A stretch of DNA of 10,275 bases from Bacillota bacterium (GTDB lineage: Bacteria > Bacillota > Sulfobacillia > JAJZIM01 > JAJZBP01). The translations under genes were made by a program, and so were the position numbers. The stretch is from positions 1 to 10,275 of the forward strand of contig JAJZBP010000060.1 in NCBI GenBank assembly GCA_021798855.1, given 5' to 3'. Below are positions 1 to 6,298 of this stretch, piece by piece. Position 1 is the first letter of the stretch. Each line of letters starts with the position of its first letter. The notes below the pieces were generated by a model. That model worked only from the letters and a program-made list of their open reading frames with translations, ran no database searches and was not told where the DNA came from.

Positions 1-1971
1 CCGCGCTGCCTGCGCTACGGGGTGACCGCCGACCACGTCCGGGCGGCGCGGGTCGTCCTGGGGGATGGGCGGGAAATGGTGCTGGAGGAAGGTGGCGGTT
101 ACGACCTGGTGGGTCTCCTCCTCGGTTCCGAGGGAACCTTGGCGGTCATTACCGAATTGACCCTTTCCATCCTGCCACTTTACCCCCTGACGCGAACCTT
201 TCTGGTCAGCTTTCCAGACGCGGGGGCGGCGGGATGGGCGGCGGGTGAACTCCTGGCGGCGGGCCTCTTGCCGGAGAGTCTGGAATTCATGGACGGGAAA
301 CTGGTGGCTCTGGTGGAGCGGACCTTGAGGGTGGGGTATCCCGCCGGCGCCGGAGCCGTTTTGCTGATGGACCTGGAGGGGACAACCCAAAGCTTGGCCG
401 CCCAGGAGGAAGAGGCCTTGGCGATTTTGGAACGGACGGGGGCCACGGAAATCCGTCGGGCGGAAACGGTGGCTGAGGGGGAGGCCCTGTGGCAGGGAAG
501 GCGGGCGGCCTTCGGCTGCCTCGGTGGGTTCGGTCTGCGGATCTGGACCGAAGATCTGACCGTGCCCAGGCGGGACATTCCGCGCGCTTTGCAGGCGGTG
601 GAAGAGATTGCCGAACGCCACGGCCTGCCGGTTTACACCATGGCCCATGCCGGGGACGGCAACATGCATCCCAACTTTTTGTACGACCCCAATGATCCGG
701 CGGAGGCGGAGCGGTTGCACCGGGCCGACCAGGAGATTCTGCGGGCGGGAGTGGAAATGGGCGGAACCATCACCGGAGAGCATGGCGTCGGGTTGGAGAA
801 ACGGGAGAATTTGCGACTGCAGATGGATCCGGCGGAGTTGGCCCTCTTGGACCGGCTGAAGCGGGCGTGGGATCCGGCGGGCCGTCTGAACCCGGGGAAG
901 GTCTGTCCGCCGGCAGGGGATTCCGCAGGCCGAAAAGCGGTTGAGGAGATCATCCCTTGTTTGCGGCAGGGGAAAAAGGTCTTCGTGAGGGGTGGTGGCA
1001 CCAAGGGGGTCTCTCCACCGGCGGATGCGGTCGTCCTGGACACCGGCGTTTTCAACCGGCTGCTGGAGGTGGACGAGGACAACCTGACGGTCACGGTGGA
1101 GGGCGGATGCCCGGCGACGGTTCCGGCGACCTTGAGCGCCCGCTTTCGGACTCCGCTCGGCGAAGGGGCGGCGGTTGGAGCAACGGTGGGAGGGGAACTC
1201 TCGGCTTGGGGAATTGATCCCTTGGGACCGCGGGCGTGGCGGGGAGGGCTTTCCCGGAGCTTGGTTTTGGGTTTGGAAGCCGTTTTGTCTTCGGGCGAGC
1301 GGCTCCGGGCGGGCGGCAAGACGATGAAGAACGTGGCCGGTTACAACTGGCTGCCCCTCTTCCTGGGGGCTTGGGGAACCCTGGGGGTGATCACCAAGGT
1401 GGTCCTGCGCCTCATTCCCCGCCCGGCCGCGGAATTGACCCTGGAGGCGCTGTTCCCGGCGGCGGAAGCGGCCGTCCGGGGGAGTTTGGCCGTGGTGGGG
1501 AGCGGGGTGGAGCCGGAAAGGCTGCGCCTCGTCGCCGGGCGGGGAGAAAACAGGTTGCTCGTGGCGCTGGAGGGCTACTCGGAGGACGTGGTTGTCCGCG
1601 GGCGCCGGTTGGAGGAGATCCTGCGGGGCACCGCGGGGCAGGTGCGGCGGTTGGAGGCGGAAGAGGGAAAGTCGGTTTGGCGGGAATGCGGGCGGTACGG
1701 CGCGGGATCAATGGTGCGGTTGGTCCCGGAGCGGTTTCCGGATTTGGGGCGGGAGGTGGCGGGTTTTGGCGGTTGTCGGCTGGTGGGGGTGCCTTTGCCA
1801 GGTCATCTTTTGTTGGAAGGGACGCTGCCGGAAGGTGTGGTGGAGTCCTTGGGCGGAAGGCTCACCCCCTGGCCGGCTTTTCCGGGGGGGGATGGGTTGA
1901 GCCGGATGGTGCGGGCGGCTTTCGATCCGGAGGGAGTTTTCTGCTGTCCGAACCGGGGAGAGGGGAAATGA
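1..1971 (+). CDS. glcD/glcE: Glycolate oxidase GlcD-GlcE fusion, 5' end cut by window
   Basis: The frame is open from the first base, so about 150 N-terminal residues of GlcD, including the start of its FAD-binding domain, lie outside the window. The visible 656 residues fall into two modules. Residues 1 to about 304 are GlcD: the end of the FAD-binding PCMH domain (GSEGTLAVITE), then the FAD-oxidase C-terminal domain with HAGDGNMHP (216-224), GEHGVGLEK (260-268) and DPAGRLNPGK (291-300). From about 314 a second FAD_binding_4 domain follows, with RGGGTKG, MKNVAGYN and LGVITKVVLRLIPRP, typical of GlcE. A GlcE-like C-terminus ends in AAFDPEGVF. In most bacteria GlcD and GlcE are separate proteins that, with GlcF, oxidise glycolate to glyoxylate and feed electrons to the respiratory chain. 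No stop or restart separates the modules here. The true substrate could be glycolate, D-lactate or another 2-hydroxy acid. The next gene, glcF, overlaps by four bases. Confidence 0.93.
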   Translation, partial: PRCLRYGVTADHVRAARVVLGDGREMVLEEGGGYDLVGLLLGSEGTLAVITELTLSILPLYPLTRTFLVSFPDAGAAGWAAGELLAAGLLPESLEFMDGKLVALVERTLRVGYPAGAGAVLLMDLEGTTQSLAAQEEEALAILERTGATEIRRAETVAEGEALWQGRRAAFGCLGGFGLRIWTEDLTVPRRDIPRALQAVEEIAERHGLPVYTMAHAGDGNMHPNFLYDPNDPAEAERLHRADQEILRAGVEMGGTITGEHGVGLEKRENLRLQMDPAELALLDRLKRAWDPAGRLNPGKVCPPAGDSAGRKAVEEIIPCLRQGKKVFVRGGGTKGVSPPADAVVLDTGVFNRLLEVDEDNLTVTVEGGCPATVPATLSARFRTPLGEGAAVGATVGGELSAWGIDPLGPRAWRGGLSRSLVLGLEAVLSSGERLRAGGKTMKNVAGYNWLPLFLGAWGTLGVITKVVLRLIPRPAAELTLEALFPAAEAAVRGSLAVVGSGVEPERLRLVAGRGENRLLVALEGYSEDVVVRGRRLEEILRGTAGQVRRLEAEEGKSVWRECGRYGAGSMVRLVPERFPDLGREVAGFGGCRLVGVPLPGHLLLEGTLPEGVVESLGGRLTPWPAFPGGDGLSRMVRAAFDPEGVFCCPNRGEGK

Positions 1972-3122
1972 ACGAAGAGCGCGAAGAGCACGAAGAGCGC
2001 GAACTGGCCCGTTGCACCAAATGCGGGTTTTGCCTGCCGACCTGCCCCACCTATGGAGTCACGGGGGCGGAAACCGACAGTCCCCGCGGGCGGTTGGAGC
2101 TTTTGTCCCGCCGCCTGGGGGGAACGCTGCGGGCGCGGGAGGTCCGCTCGGCTTTGAACGAATGCCTTCTCTGCGGAAGTTGCACCGCCGCCTGCCCCCA
2201 GGGTATCCCGACGGCGCGCATGGTTCGCCGGGCGAAGAGCCGCGAGGGAGCGGGGTTGTTCGGACTCCTGGTTCGTGGAGTCTTCTCCCATCCCGAGTTT
2301 TTGCGGGTGGTCGGGCGGTTCAGCCGCCGGGCGAACGGCGCCGGGAAGGCGCCGGGAGGGGTGGCGCCGGACCGCGCAAGTCCCATTCGCGTGGCTTACT
2401 TTCCCGGTTGTTCCCATGGTTTCTGGTATCCGGAAACGAAAGTCGCCACCGGAAACGTCCTGGTGGCGGCGGGAGCCGGCGTTTGGGAATTGTCGCCGCT
2501 TTGTTGCGGTTTACCCCTCTGGGCGGCCGGGGACCGGGAGGGTGCGGCGGCCTTGGCCGGACGGGTGCTGACGGCTTTTCGGGCGGCGGGGGAACCAACC
2601 GTGGTGACCGACTGCGCCAGTTGTGCCGCCACCCTGCGCGAGTATCCGGAACTCCTCCCGCGTGAGCCGGCGGCGGTGCGTCTGGCTGCCAAGGTATGGG
2701 ATCTGGCCGCTTTCCTGGCGGAAACCGGCTACGAATCGCCGCCGGGTCCGCGCATCCCCGGTCCCTTGGCGGTGACCTACCATCAGCCCTGCCATGCCCG
2801 ACAAAGCGGCGAAGGGGAAGCCACGCGCCGTCTCCTGGAGTCCCTGCCGGGGGTGGAGTACCGGGAAGCGAAGGGGTACGACGCCTGCTGCGGCGGGGCG
2901 GGCCTTTGGGGTCTGCGCCATGCGGAACTATCGGGGAAGATCCTGGCCCGCAAAATGGCGGCGTTTGCCGCTACCGAGGCGGGGTTGGTGGTAACCAGTT
3001 GCCCGGCCTGCCGAATGCAACTGGAGCGTGGTGTCCGCCGAGCCGGTCTGAAGCTGGCGGTGGGCAGCGTGGCCGGGATGCTGGTCCGCCCGAAGCCGTT
3101 GTGGGAGGAGCCTGACCGTTAA
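1968..3122 (+). CDS. glcF: Glycolate oxidase iron-sulfur subunit GlcF
   Basis: This is the electron-transfer subunit of glycolate oxidase, 384 residues, slightly shorter than the usual 400-430. Two ferredoxin-type 4Fe-4S motifs are complete: C16-x2-C19-x2-C22-x3-C26-P and C66-x2-C69-x2-C72-x3-C76-P. Two CCG (cysteine-rich) domains follow: C148, CCG at 179-181 and C216-x2-C219 in the first; HQPCH (272-276), CCGG (307-310) and C345-x2-C348 in the second. Such domains bind a further cluster or interact with quinone or partner oxidoreductases in GlcF, LutA and HdrB-type proteins. The start was chosen at 1968 because its ATG overlaps the TGA of the GlcD-GlcE gene (ATGA) and GGGGAGAGG lies just upstream; this implies translational coupling. 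The N-terminus is odd: three near-identical 9-bp units encode an acidic/basic EER-EEH-EER stretch. The stop codon overlaps that of the convergent cyclase gene. Confidence 0.93.
   Translation: MNEEREEHEERELARCTKCGFCLPTCPTYGVTGAETDSPRGRLELLSRRLGGTLRAREVRSALNECLLCGSCTAACPQGIPTARMVRRAKSREGAGLFGLLVRGVFSHPEFLRVVGRFSRRANGAGKAPGGVAPDRASPIRVAYFPGCSHGFWYPETKVATGNVLVAAGAGVWELSPLCCGLPLWAAGDREGAAALAGRVLTAFRAAGEPTVVTDCASCAATLREYPELLPREPAAVRLAAKVWDLAAFLAETGYESPPGPRIPGPLAVTYHQPCHARQSGEGEATRRLLESLPGVEYREAKGYDACCGGAGLWGLRHAELSGKILARKMAAFAATEAGLVVTSCPACRMQLERGVRRAGLKLAVGSVAGMLVRPKPLWEEPDR
1973..2003 (+). repeat. Tandem 9-bp repeat in the 5' end of glcF
   Basis: The unit CGAAGAGCG occurs as CGAAGAGCG, CGAAGAGCA, CGAAGAGCG, then a partial CGAA, directly after the start codon region. 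In frame it encodes repeats of Glu-Glu-Arg/His before the first Fe-S motif. Because the unit is a multiple of three, copy-number change would lengthen or shorten the N-terminus without a frameshift. Confidence 0.8.
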
Positions 3123-4582
3123 ACGGCGGTGGAACCTTCCGACTTGAACGGACCGGTGGCTTCCACCCGGTTGCGACCGGACGCTTTGGCGACGTAAAGC
3201 ATCTTATCCGCGGCCTCCACAAGGGACGCGGCGTCGCTGACCGGTCCGCCCAAGGTGCTGACCCCGACGCTGACCGTCACCGTGATGGTTTCCTTGGTCA
3301 GATGGACGGGGCGTTCTCCCACGGTTCGACGCAGGCGTTCGGCGGCTCGGACGCCTGCTTTCAGTCCCACCTCCGGAAGCAGGACGGTGAATTCCTCGCC
3401 GCCGTAGCGAGCGGCGATGTCGGAGGCGCGGCGGGATTCGCGCAAAGCTTCGCCGATGGTTCGCAGGACCAGATCCCCCTGAGGGTGGCCATAGGTGTCG
3501 TTGACCCGCTTGAAGTGGTCGATGTCCAGCATCAGCAGGGACAGGGGACGTTTGTAGCGCAGGGCCCGCTTCACCTCCTCCTCCAGCAGGCGCTGAAACT
3601 CGTTGCGGTTCTTCAGGCCGGTGAGTTCATCCTGACTGGCCCTGAGCTTCAATTCCTCCCGCAAACGGGAGTTGTAGACGGCCATCCCCAACAGGCGTCC
3701 CAACGAACTCAGGAAGTCTTTCTCTTCGGCGTTGAAGCGGTGCCCGGCGCGAAAATATAGGAACAAGACTCCTTCCACCGTCTTTTCGCCCAAAAGGGGG
3801 ATGATGGACTGGGCATAGTCGCCGGGGGATTCGCAAATGCAGGCGGGGTAGCCCTTGGCTTGGGCCCGCCGGGTCCCGGAGACGGTCATCACCCGGCGCT
3901 TGGCCGCGGCGATGCCGCACAGGCAGTGGCCCAGGGGTATTTTCGCCTCCGCGGTCACGAATTCGACCGGAAGGCCGACGTTGACCGCCAGGTGCAGGAT
4001 ACCGGCGGCGGCGTCCAACAGAAAAACCCCCCCGCGGCGTTCGACCTTCCCGCCCCAAAGGTCGGCCAGCCTGGGCAGCAGGTAATTCAGGGCTTGCTGC
4101 AACAGGGCGTGTTTGTGGATGGCGTGATTCAAGAGCTCGGCCAAATCGAAGAGGATGGACAATTCCTGTTTTCGGTTGAGGGCGGAAATTTCGGACCGTT
4201 TTTCCTGCGAGATGTCCTGGGCCATCCACAAAAAACGTCGGCCGTCGGCGACGGAATTCAGGTTGAGCAGGTGCCATTGCCCGTCCGGCCATGGGGCCGC
4301 CAACGTGTAGCCGCCGCTCCTTGGGTTGCCTGGGGGAGACGGTTCGCCGAATTGGTTAAATTGGGATGGGACCAGGGTGGCAAAGGAGATCCCCTCCAGG
4401 GCCTGGGGGGAGCGATGGAAGAGACGGGCGGCGGCGGCGTTGGCTCTCTTGACCAGCCTTTCCTCGTCTAAAATCAGTACGGCCGCCGGCATGGCATCGA
4501 AAGTTTCCCGCCATTCGACGGTTTGTTCCGCGACCTTGGCTTCCAACCATTGCACCAAGTCCTCCGCTCCAGCGCCGGCCAT
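3119..4582 (-). CDS. Diguanylate cyclase with PAS and GAF sensor domains
   Basis: The 487-residue protein has no evident signal peptide or membrane segment, so it is probably cytoplasmic. A PAS-like domain spans about 24-128 (ILDEERLVKRANAAAARLF). A short charged linker leads to a GAF domain at about 140-308. A full GGDEF domain fills 316-475: the DELTGLKNRNEF opening, LDIDHFK with metal ligand D353, the active-site GGEEF (394-398), and R385-x-x-D388 five residues before it, which matches a c-di-GMP inhibitory I-site. It should therefore make c-di-GMP from two GTP and be product-inhibited. The GAF domain carries C220-L-C222-G and C248-I-C250, which could bind a metal or respond to redox; that part is inference. 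The ATG at 4582 has a GAGGGGGTGG ribosome binding site. A near-consensus promoter lies about 60 bp upstream. Its stop codon overlaps that of glcF, leaving no room for a terminator. Confidence 0.93.
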   Translation of the reverse strand: MAGAGAEDLVQWLEAKVAEQTVEWRETFDAMPAAVLILDEERLVKRANAAAARLFHRSPQALEGISFATLVPSQFNQFGEPSPPGNPRSGGYTLAAPWPDGQWHLLNLNSVADGRRFLWMAQDISQEKRSEISALNRKQELSILFDLAELLNHAIHKHALLQQALNYLLPRLADLWGGKVERRGGVFLLDAAAGILHLAVNVGLPVEFVTAEAKIPLGHCLCGIAAAKRRVMTVSGTRRAQAKGYPACICESPGDYAQSIIPLLGEKTVEGVLFLYFRAGHRFNAEEKDFLSSLGRLLGMAVYNSRLREELKLRASQDELTGLKNRNEFQRLLEEEVKRALRYKRPLSLLMLDIDHFKRVNDTYGHPQGDLVLRTIGEALRESRRASDIAARYGGEEFTVLLPEVGLKAGVRAAERLRRTVGERPVHLTKETITVTVSVGVSTLGGPVSDAASLVEAADKMLYVAKASGRNRVEATGPFKSEGSTAV

Positions 4583-4639
4583 TTCCGACCACCCCCTCGA
4601 ACACTGGTTTTCGACTCAATTCGACATTTTTCATCATCC

Positions 4640-4668
4640 ATTATCCTTCGGGGCCGCCCGGGCGTCAA
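4640..4668 (-). promoter_or_regulatory. Sigma-A-type promoter of the diguanylate cyclase gene
   Basis: Read on the minus strand, TTGACG (4668-4663) and GATAAT (4645-4640) are separated by exactly 17 bp. Each hexamer matches the sigma-70/sigma-A consensus at five of six positions. Transcription would start near 4632, giving a leader of about 50 nt before the ATG at 4582. The cyclase is therefore probably expressed independently of the gene upstream, whose terminator lies about 80 bp before this promoter. Confidence 0.7.
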
Positions 4669-4745
4669 GGAGCCCGGTGCTGGAGGGTGCCGTTCGGCAC
4701 TCGGCCCAACCCGCTCGAATCCGTCGGGCATCCCCTGCCGGCAGG

Positions 4746-4775
4746 AAAAGGGCCGGTCACGGGTGTGACCGGCCC
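4746..4775 (-). terminator. Rho-independent terminator of the AhpD-like gene
   Basis: A perfect 11-bp stem, GGGCCGGTCAC against GTGACCGGCCC (4750-4760 and 4765-4775), closes a 4-nt loop. On the minus strand it is followed by TTTTCC. It lies 17 bases after the stop codon of the AhpD-like gene, in the right orientation. Confidence 0.8.
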
Positions 4776-4792
4776 GGAGCAAATGCGTGCCC

Positions 4793-5200
4793 TCATCCTC
4801 CGGTGAGCGTCTGGAATTCCCGCACTCCCACGGCCAGCACCGTTGCCTCGCTGATGGCCGCCGCCACCCGCAGCACCTCACCCAGTTCCCCGTCCGTGAA
4901 ACCCAGTCGCCCACCCCGTTCCAAGTGGGTGCGCAGGCAATGGGTGCAACGCAGGGCTGCCGCCGCGCCGATGGCCGCCGCTTCCCGCTCCCGTGGAGAG
5001 AGTTGACCCTGGCTTGCTTGGCGAAACCGCCGGAGACCCTCCGTTAGGAAAGCCTCCGGGTCGGCTTCCAGCACCCTGAGGATGTATGGCAAAGGGCCGT
5101 AGCGGTTCTCCAAGATCTTGCGCATGGCGATGGCCGTCTCCTGCAGGGAATCAGCCGCGTAAATCTGTTCCAGGACGTTTTCCAAAACGCTCTGCTCCAC
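4793..5200 (-). CDS. AhpD-like carboxymuconolactone decarboxylase family protein
   Basis: The product has 135 residues if started at the GTG at 5200. That start has AGAGGTGAG five bases upstream; a longer reading from a TTG at 5284 would run through the upstream terminator and is unlikely. The sequence shows the AhpD signature E73-x11-C85-T-H-C88-x3-H92, the catalytic motif of alkylhydroperoxidase AhpD and its CMD-family relatives. In AhpD the two cysteines form a disulfide relay and reduce peroxides or thioredoxin-like partners. The mostly helical N-terminal part and the AAAIGAAAAL helix before CxxC fit the family fold. The short length suits a single CMD domain that oligomerises. It follows an OsmC gene on the same strand, which supports a role in peroxide or electrophile handling. 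A carboxymuconolactone decarboxylase role is unlikely because the CxxC motif indicates redox chemistry. The exact substrate is unknown. Confidence 0.85.
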   Translation of the reverse strand: MEQSVLENVLEQIYAADSLQETAIAMRKILENRYGPLPYILRVLEADPEAFLTEGLRRFRQASQGQLSPREREAAAIGAAAALRCTHCLRTHLERGGRLGFTDGELGEVLRVAAAISEATVLAVGVREFQTLTGG

Positions 5201-5216
5201 AATTCTCACCTCTTGA

Positions 5217-5271
5217 CAAACAAATAAAAGCCCGGGGAGCGTGGCATCGCCCATTTGCTTCCCCCCCGGGC
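5217..5271 (-). terminator. Rho-independent terminator after the OsmC-family gene
   Basis: The arms GCCCGGGG and CCCCGGGC (5264-5271 and 5230-5237) form a perfect 8-bp GC stem around a 26-nt loop. On the minus strand the stem is followed by TTTTATTTGTTTG. It lies between the OsmC-family stop and the ribosome binding site of the AhpD-like gene. It should separate the two genes, unless read-through gives partial co-expression; I saw no clear separate promoter for the AhpD-like gene. Confidence 0.7.
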
Positions 5272-5299
5272 CGGTCGATCCCAAACCGAATGAATCGAA

Positions 5300-5833
5300 T
5301 TAAACGAAGCGACGCTCCACAAACTCGGGGATGATCTTGACTTCCTTGGATAGGGTGATGCCCACCGGGGAGGTGCCGAAGACCCGCTCCCGCAGTTCCT
5401 TGACCTTTTCCTTGGGGGCCATGGTCTTCAGGAACACCTTGGCGTGGATTTCGGTGAATCCGGGCAGGGGGGACTGGTCGGGTTCGGGGGTCAGGCCGAC
5501 GAAGCCCGGCAGGTCGATGTTGCCTTCCAAGTCGATCTCGAGTTTTTGGATCTCAATGCCCATCACCGCGGCGTTCATGGCAAAGCCGATGCTCAGGCAA
5601 CTGCCCAAAGAGCAAAGCACCATCTCCACGGGATTGGGCGCCGTGTTGGTTCCGCCCAGGTCGTTCGGTTCGTCCATGGGAACCTCGAAGCCCCGAACCT
5701 CGTTTTTTACCTGGAACCCGTTCTTCCAAGTGCTCTTGGCCCTCCACAGAGTCCGGCCCAAATTGGGGTTTTCCTTAACCGCTCCGACGATCATGCCCAA
5801 CTGTTCAAGATTAAGCCCATTGGCTTCGGCCAT
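5300..5833 (-). CDS. OsmC family protein
   Basis: The protein has 177 residues with the OsmC/Ohr fold signature: GGTNTAPNPVE (60-70), CSLGSCLSIGF (74-84), then a GIEIQKLEIDLEGNIDLPGF strand region. OsmC and Ohr proteins are cytoplasmic thiol peroxidases that reduce organic hydroperoxides with a peroxidatic and a resolving cysteine plus Arg and Glu residues. C79 fits the peroxidatic position and E70 the conserved Glu. The second cysteine, usually in a C-P-V motif, is replaced by serine here (TSPVGITL, S155). C74, five residues before C79, is the only other cysteine. A classical two-cysteine mechanism is therefore doubtful; a thiol-binding or one-cysteine role is possible. About 45 residues precede the core, a longer N-terminus than in small Ohr proteins. 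The ATG at 5833 faces the pxpBC gene across a divergent region with a palindromic operator. Confidence 0.9.
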   Translation of the reverse strand: MAEANGLNLEQLGMIVGAVKENPNLGRTLWRAKSTWKNGFQVKNEVRGFEVPMDEPNDLGGTNTAPNPVEMVLCSLGSCLSIGFAMNAAVMGIEIQKLEIDLEGNIDLPGFVGLTPEPDQSPLPGFTEIHAKVFLKTMAPKEKVKELRERVFGTSPVGITLSKEVKIIPEFVERRFV

Positions 5834-6192
5834 GTGTCATCCATCCCCCTTTGGTTAAATTTTGGCGATGCCACCAAACTTATGACGTTTACGTCATATG
5901 CAATATCAAAGATTCGCGGTGGTGGTCGGTGAATCCTGCCGAAAGGAATTCGTGAAATGATTAACTATTTTCCCGCGAGTTCCCCGCAACCCGACGAACG
6001 CCGGCGGGGGATGAAAATCGGGGAGAACGTCGAATGGGTTTGGGAGCCCGGCCTGGGGTGTGGTTCTGGGTTTGGCGCAAAGGCCGGCGTCGGGAACGAA
6101 GAAGAGTGCGTGATCTTGTGCCGGCGGCATGCCGCCCGCGTCAGGACGATCAGAGAACTCGTGCTTCGGGGTGTCGGGAAGGGGTGGGAAAG
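5834..6192. other. Divergent intergenic region between the OsmC gene and pxpBC
   Basis: About 360 bp separates two divergent genes. It is AT-richer than its flanks near 5850-5910, as expected for promoters, and holds a perfect palindrome at 5881-5898 and another at 6123-6136 (GGCGGCATGCCGCC). A 113-codon frame starts at 5957. No hexamer pair close to consensus stood out on either strand; the best on the minus strand is TTGATA followed by CATAAG with a long 19-bp spacer. No known RNA family was recognised. Confidence 0.6.
5881..5898. promoter_or_regulatory. Perfect palindromic operator, OsmC/pxpBC divergent region
   Basis: TATGACGTTTACGTCATA consists of two 8-bp arms that are exact reverse complements, with a 2-bp TT spacer. 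It sits in the AT-rich part of the divergent region, 48 bp upstream of the OsmC start and about 295 bp before the likely pxpBC start. The two-fold symmetry suggests binding by a dimeric repressor or activator. The regulator is not encoded in the window and the family cannot be told from the site. Confidence 0.6.
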
Positions 6193-6298
6193 ATGGAAGG
6201 TGACGCTGGGAGCCGGCTTGGACAGCCGTTCGACGGCATTGAAAGGGACATTTCGTTCCGTGCGGCGGGCGAAGGCGGCCTCCTGGTCGACTGGGTGA
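5957..6298 (+). CDS. Doubtful 113-aa leader ORF upstream of pxpBC
   Basis: An ATG at 5957 is preceded by GAAAGGA at a workable distance and opens a frame of 113 codons with fairly high GC at third positions. Its end overlaps the first 106 bases of pxpBC in another frame. The product has a basic C-terminal half and a few scattered cysteines. It has no membrane segment and no motif I recognise. It may be a chance open frame in GC-rich DNA, a short leader peptide, or a remnant. I would not assign a function. A second in-frame ATG lies at 6011 directly after a G-rich run. Confidence 0.22.
   Translation: MINYFPASSPQPDERRRGMKIGENVEWVWEPGLGCGSGFGAKAGVGNEEECVILCRRHAARVRTIRELVLRGVGKGWERWKVTLGAGLDSRSTALKGTFRSVRRAKAASWSTG

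Noticed and set aside
633..1319. 228-codon open frame on the minus strand opposite the GlcD-GlcE gene
   Set aside because: It is antisense to a gene with strong family motifs, is rich in Pro, Ser and Arg as GC-rich shadow frames are, and has no recognisable domain.
1236..1967. Upstream extension of the glcF frame inside the GlcD-GlcE gene
   Set aside because: It is Gly/Arg/Ala-rich shadow sequence; the ATG at 1968 with its ribosome binding site and the ATGA overlap is the clear start.
1803..2417. 204-codon minus-strand frame across the GlcD-GlcE/glcF junction
   Set aside because: It lies wholly antisense to two well-supported genes and shows no motif.
3860..4471. 203-codon plus-strand frame opposite the cyclase gene
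   Set aside because: It is Gly/Gln/Val-rich shadow sequence of a well-supported PAS-GAF-GGDEF gene.
5201..5284. Extension of the AhpD-like gene to a TTG at 5284
   Set aside because: It would be translated through the upstream terminator stem and lacks a ribosome binding site; the GTG at 5200 has a good one.
6034..6192. N-terminal extension of the PxpB-PxpC protein
   Set aside because: The extra 53 residues are Arg-rich and unlike PxpB, and the ATG at 6193 has a ribosome binding site at the right distance.
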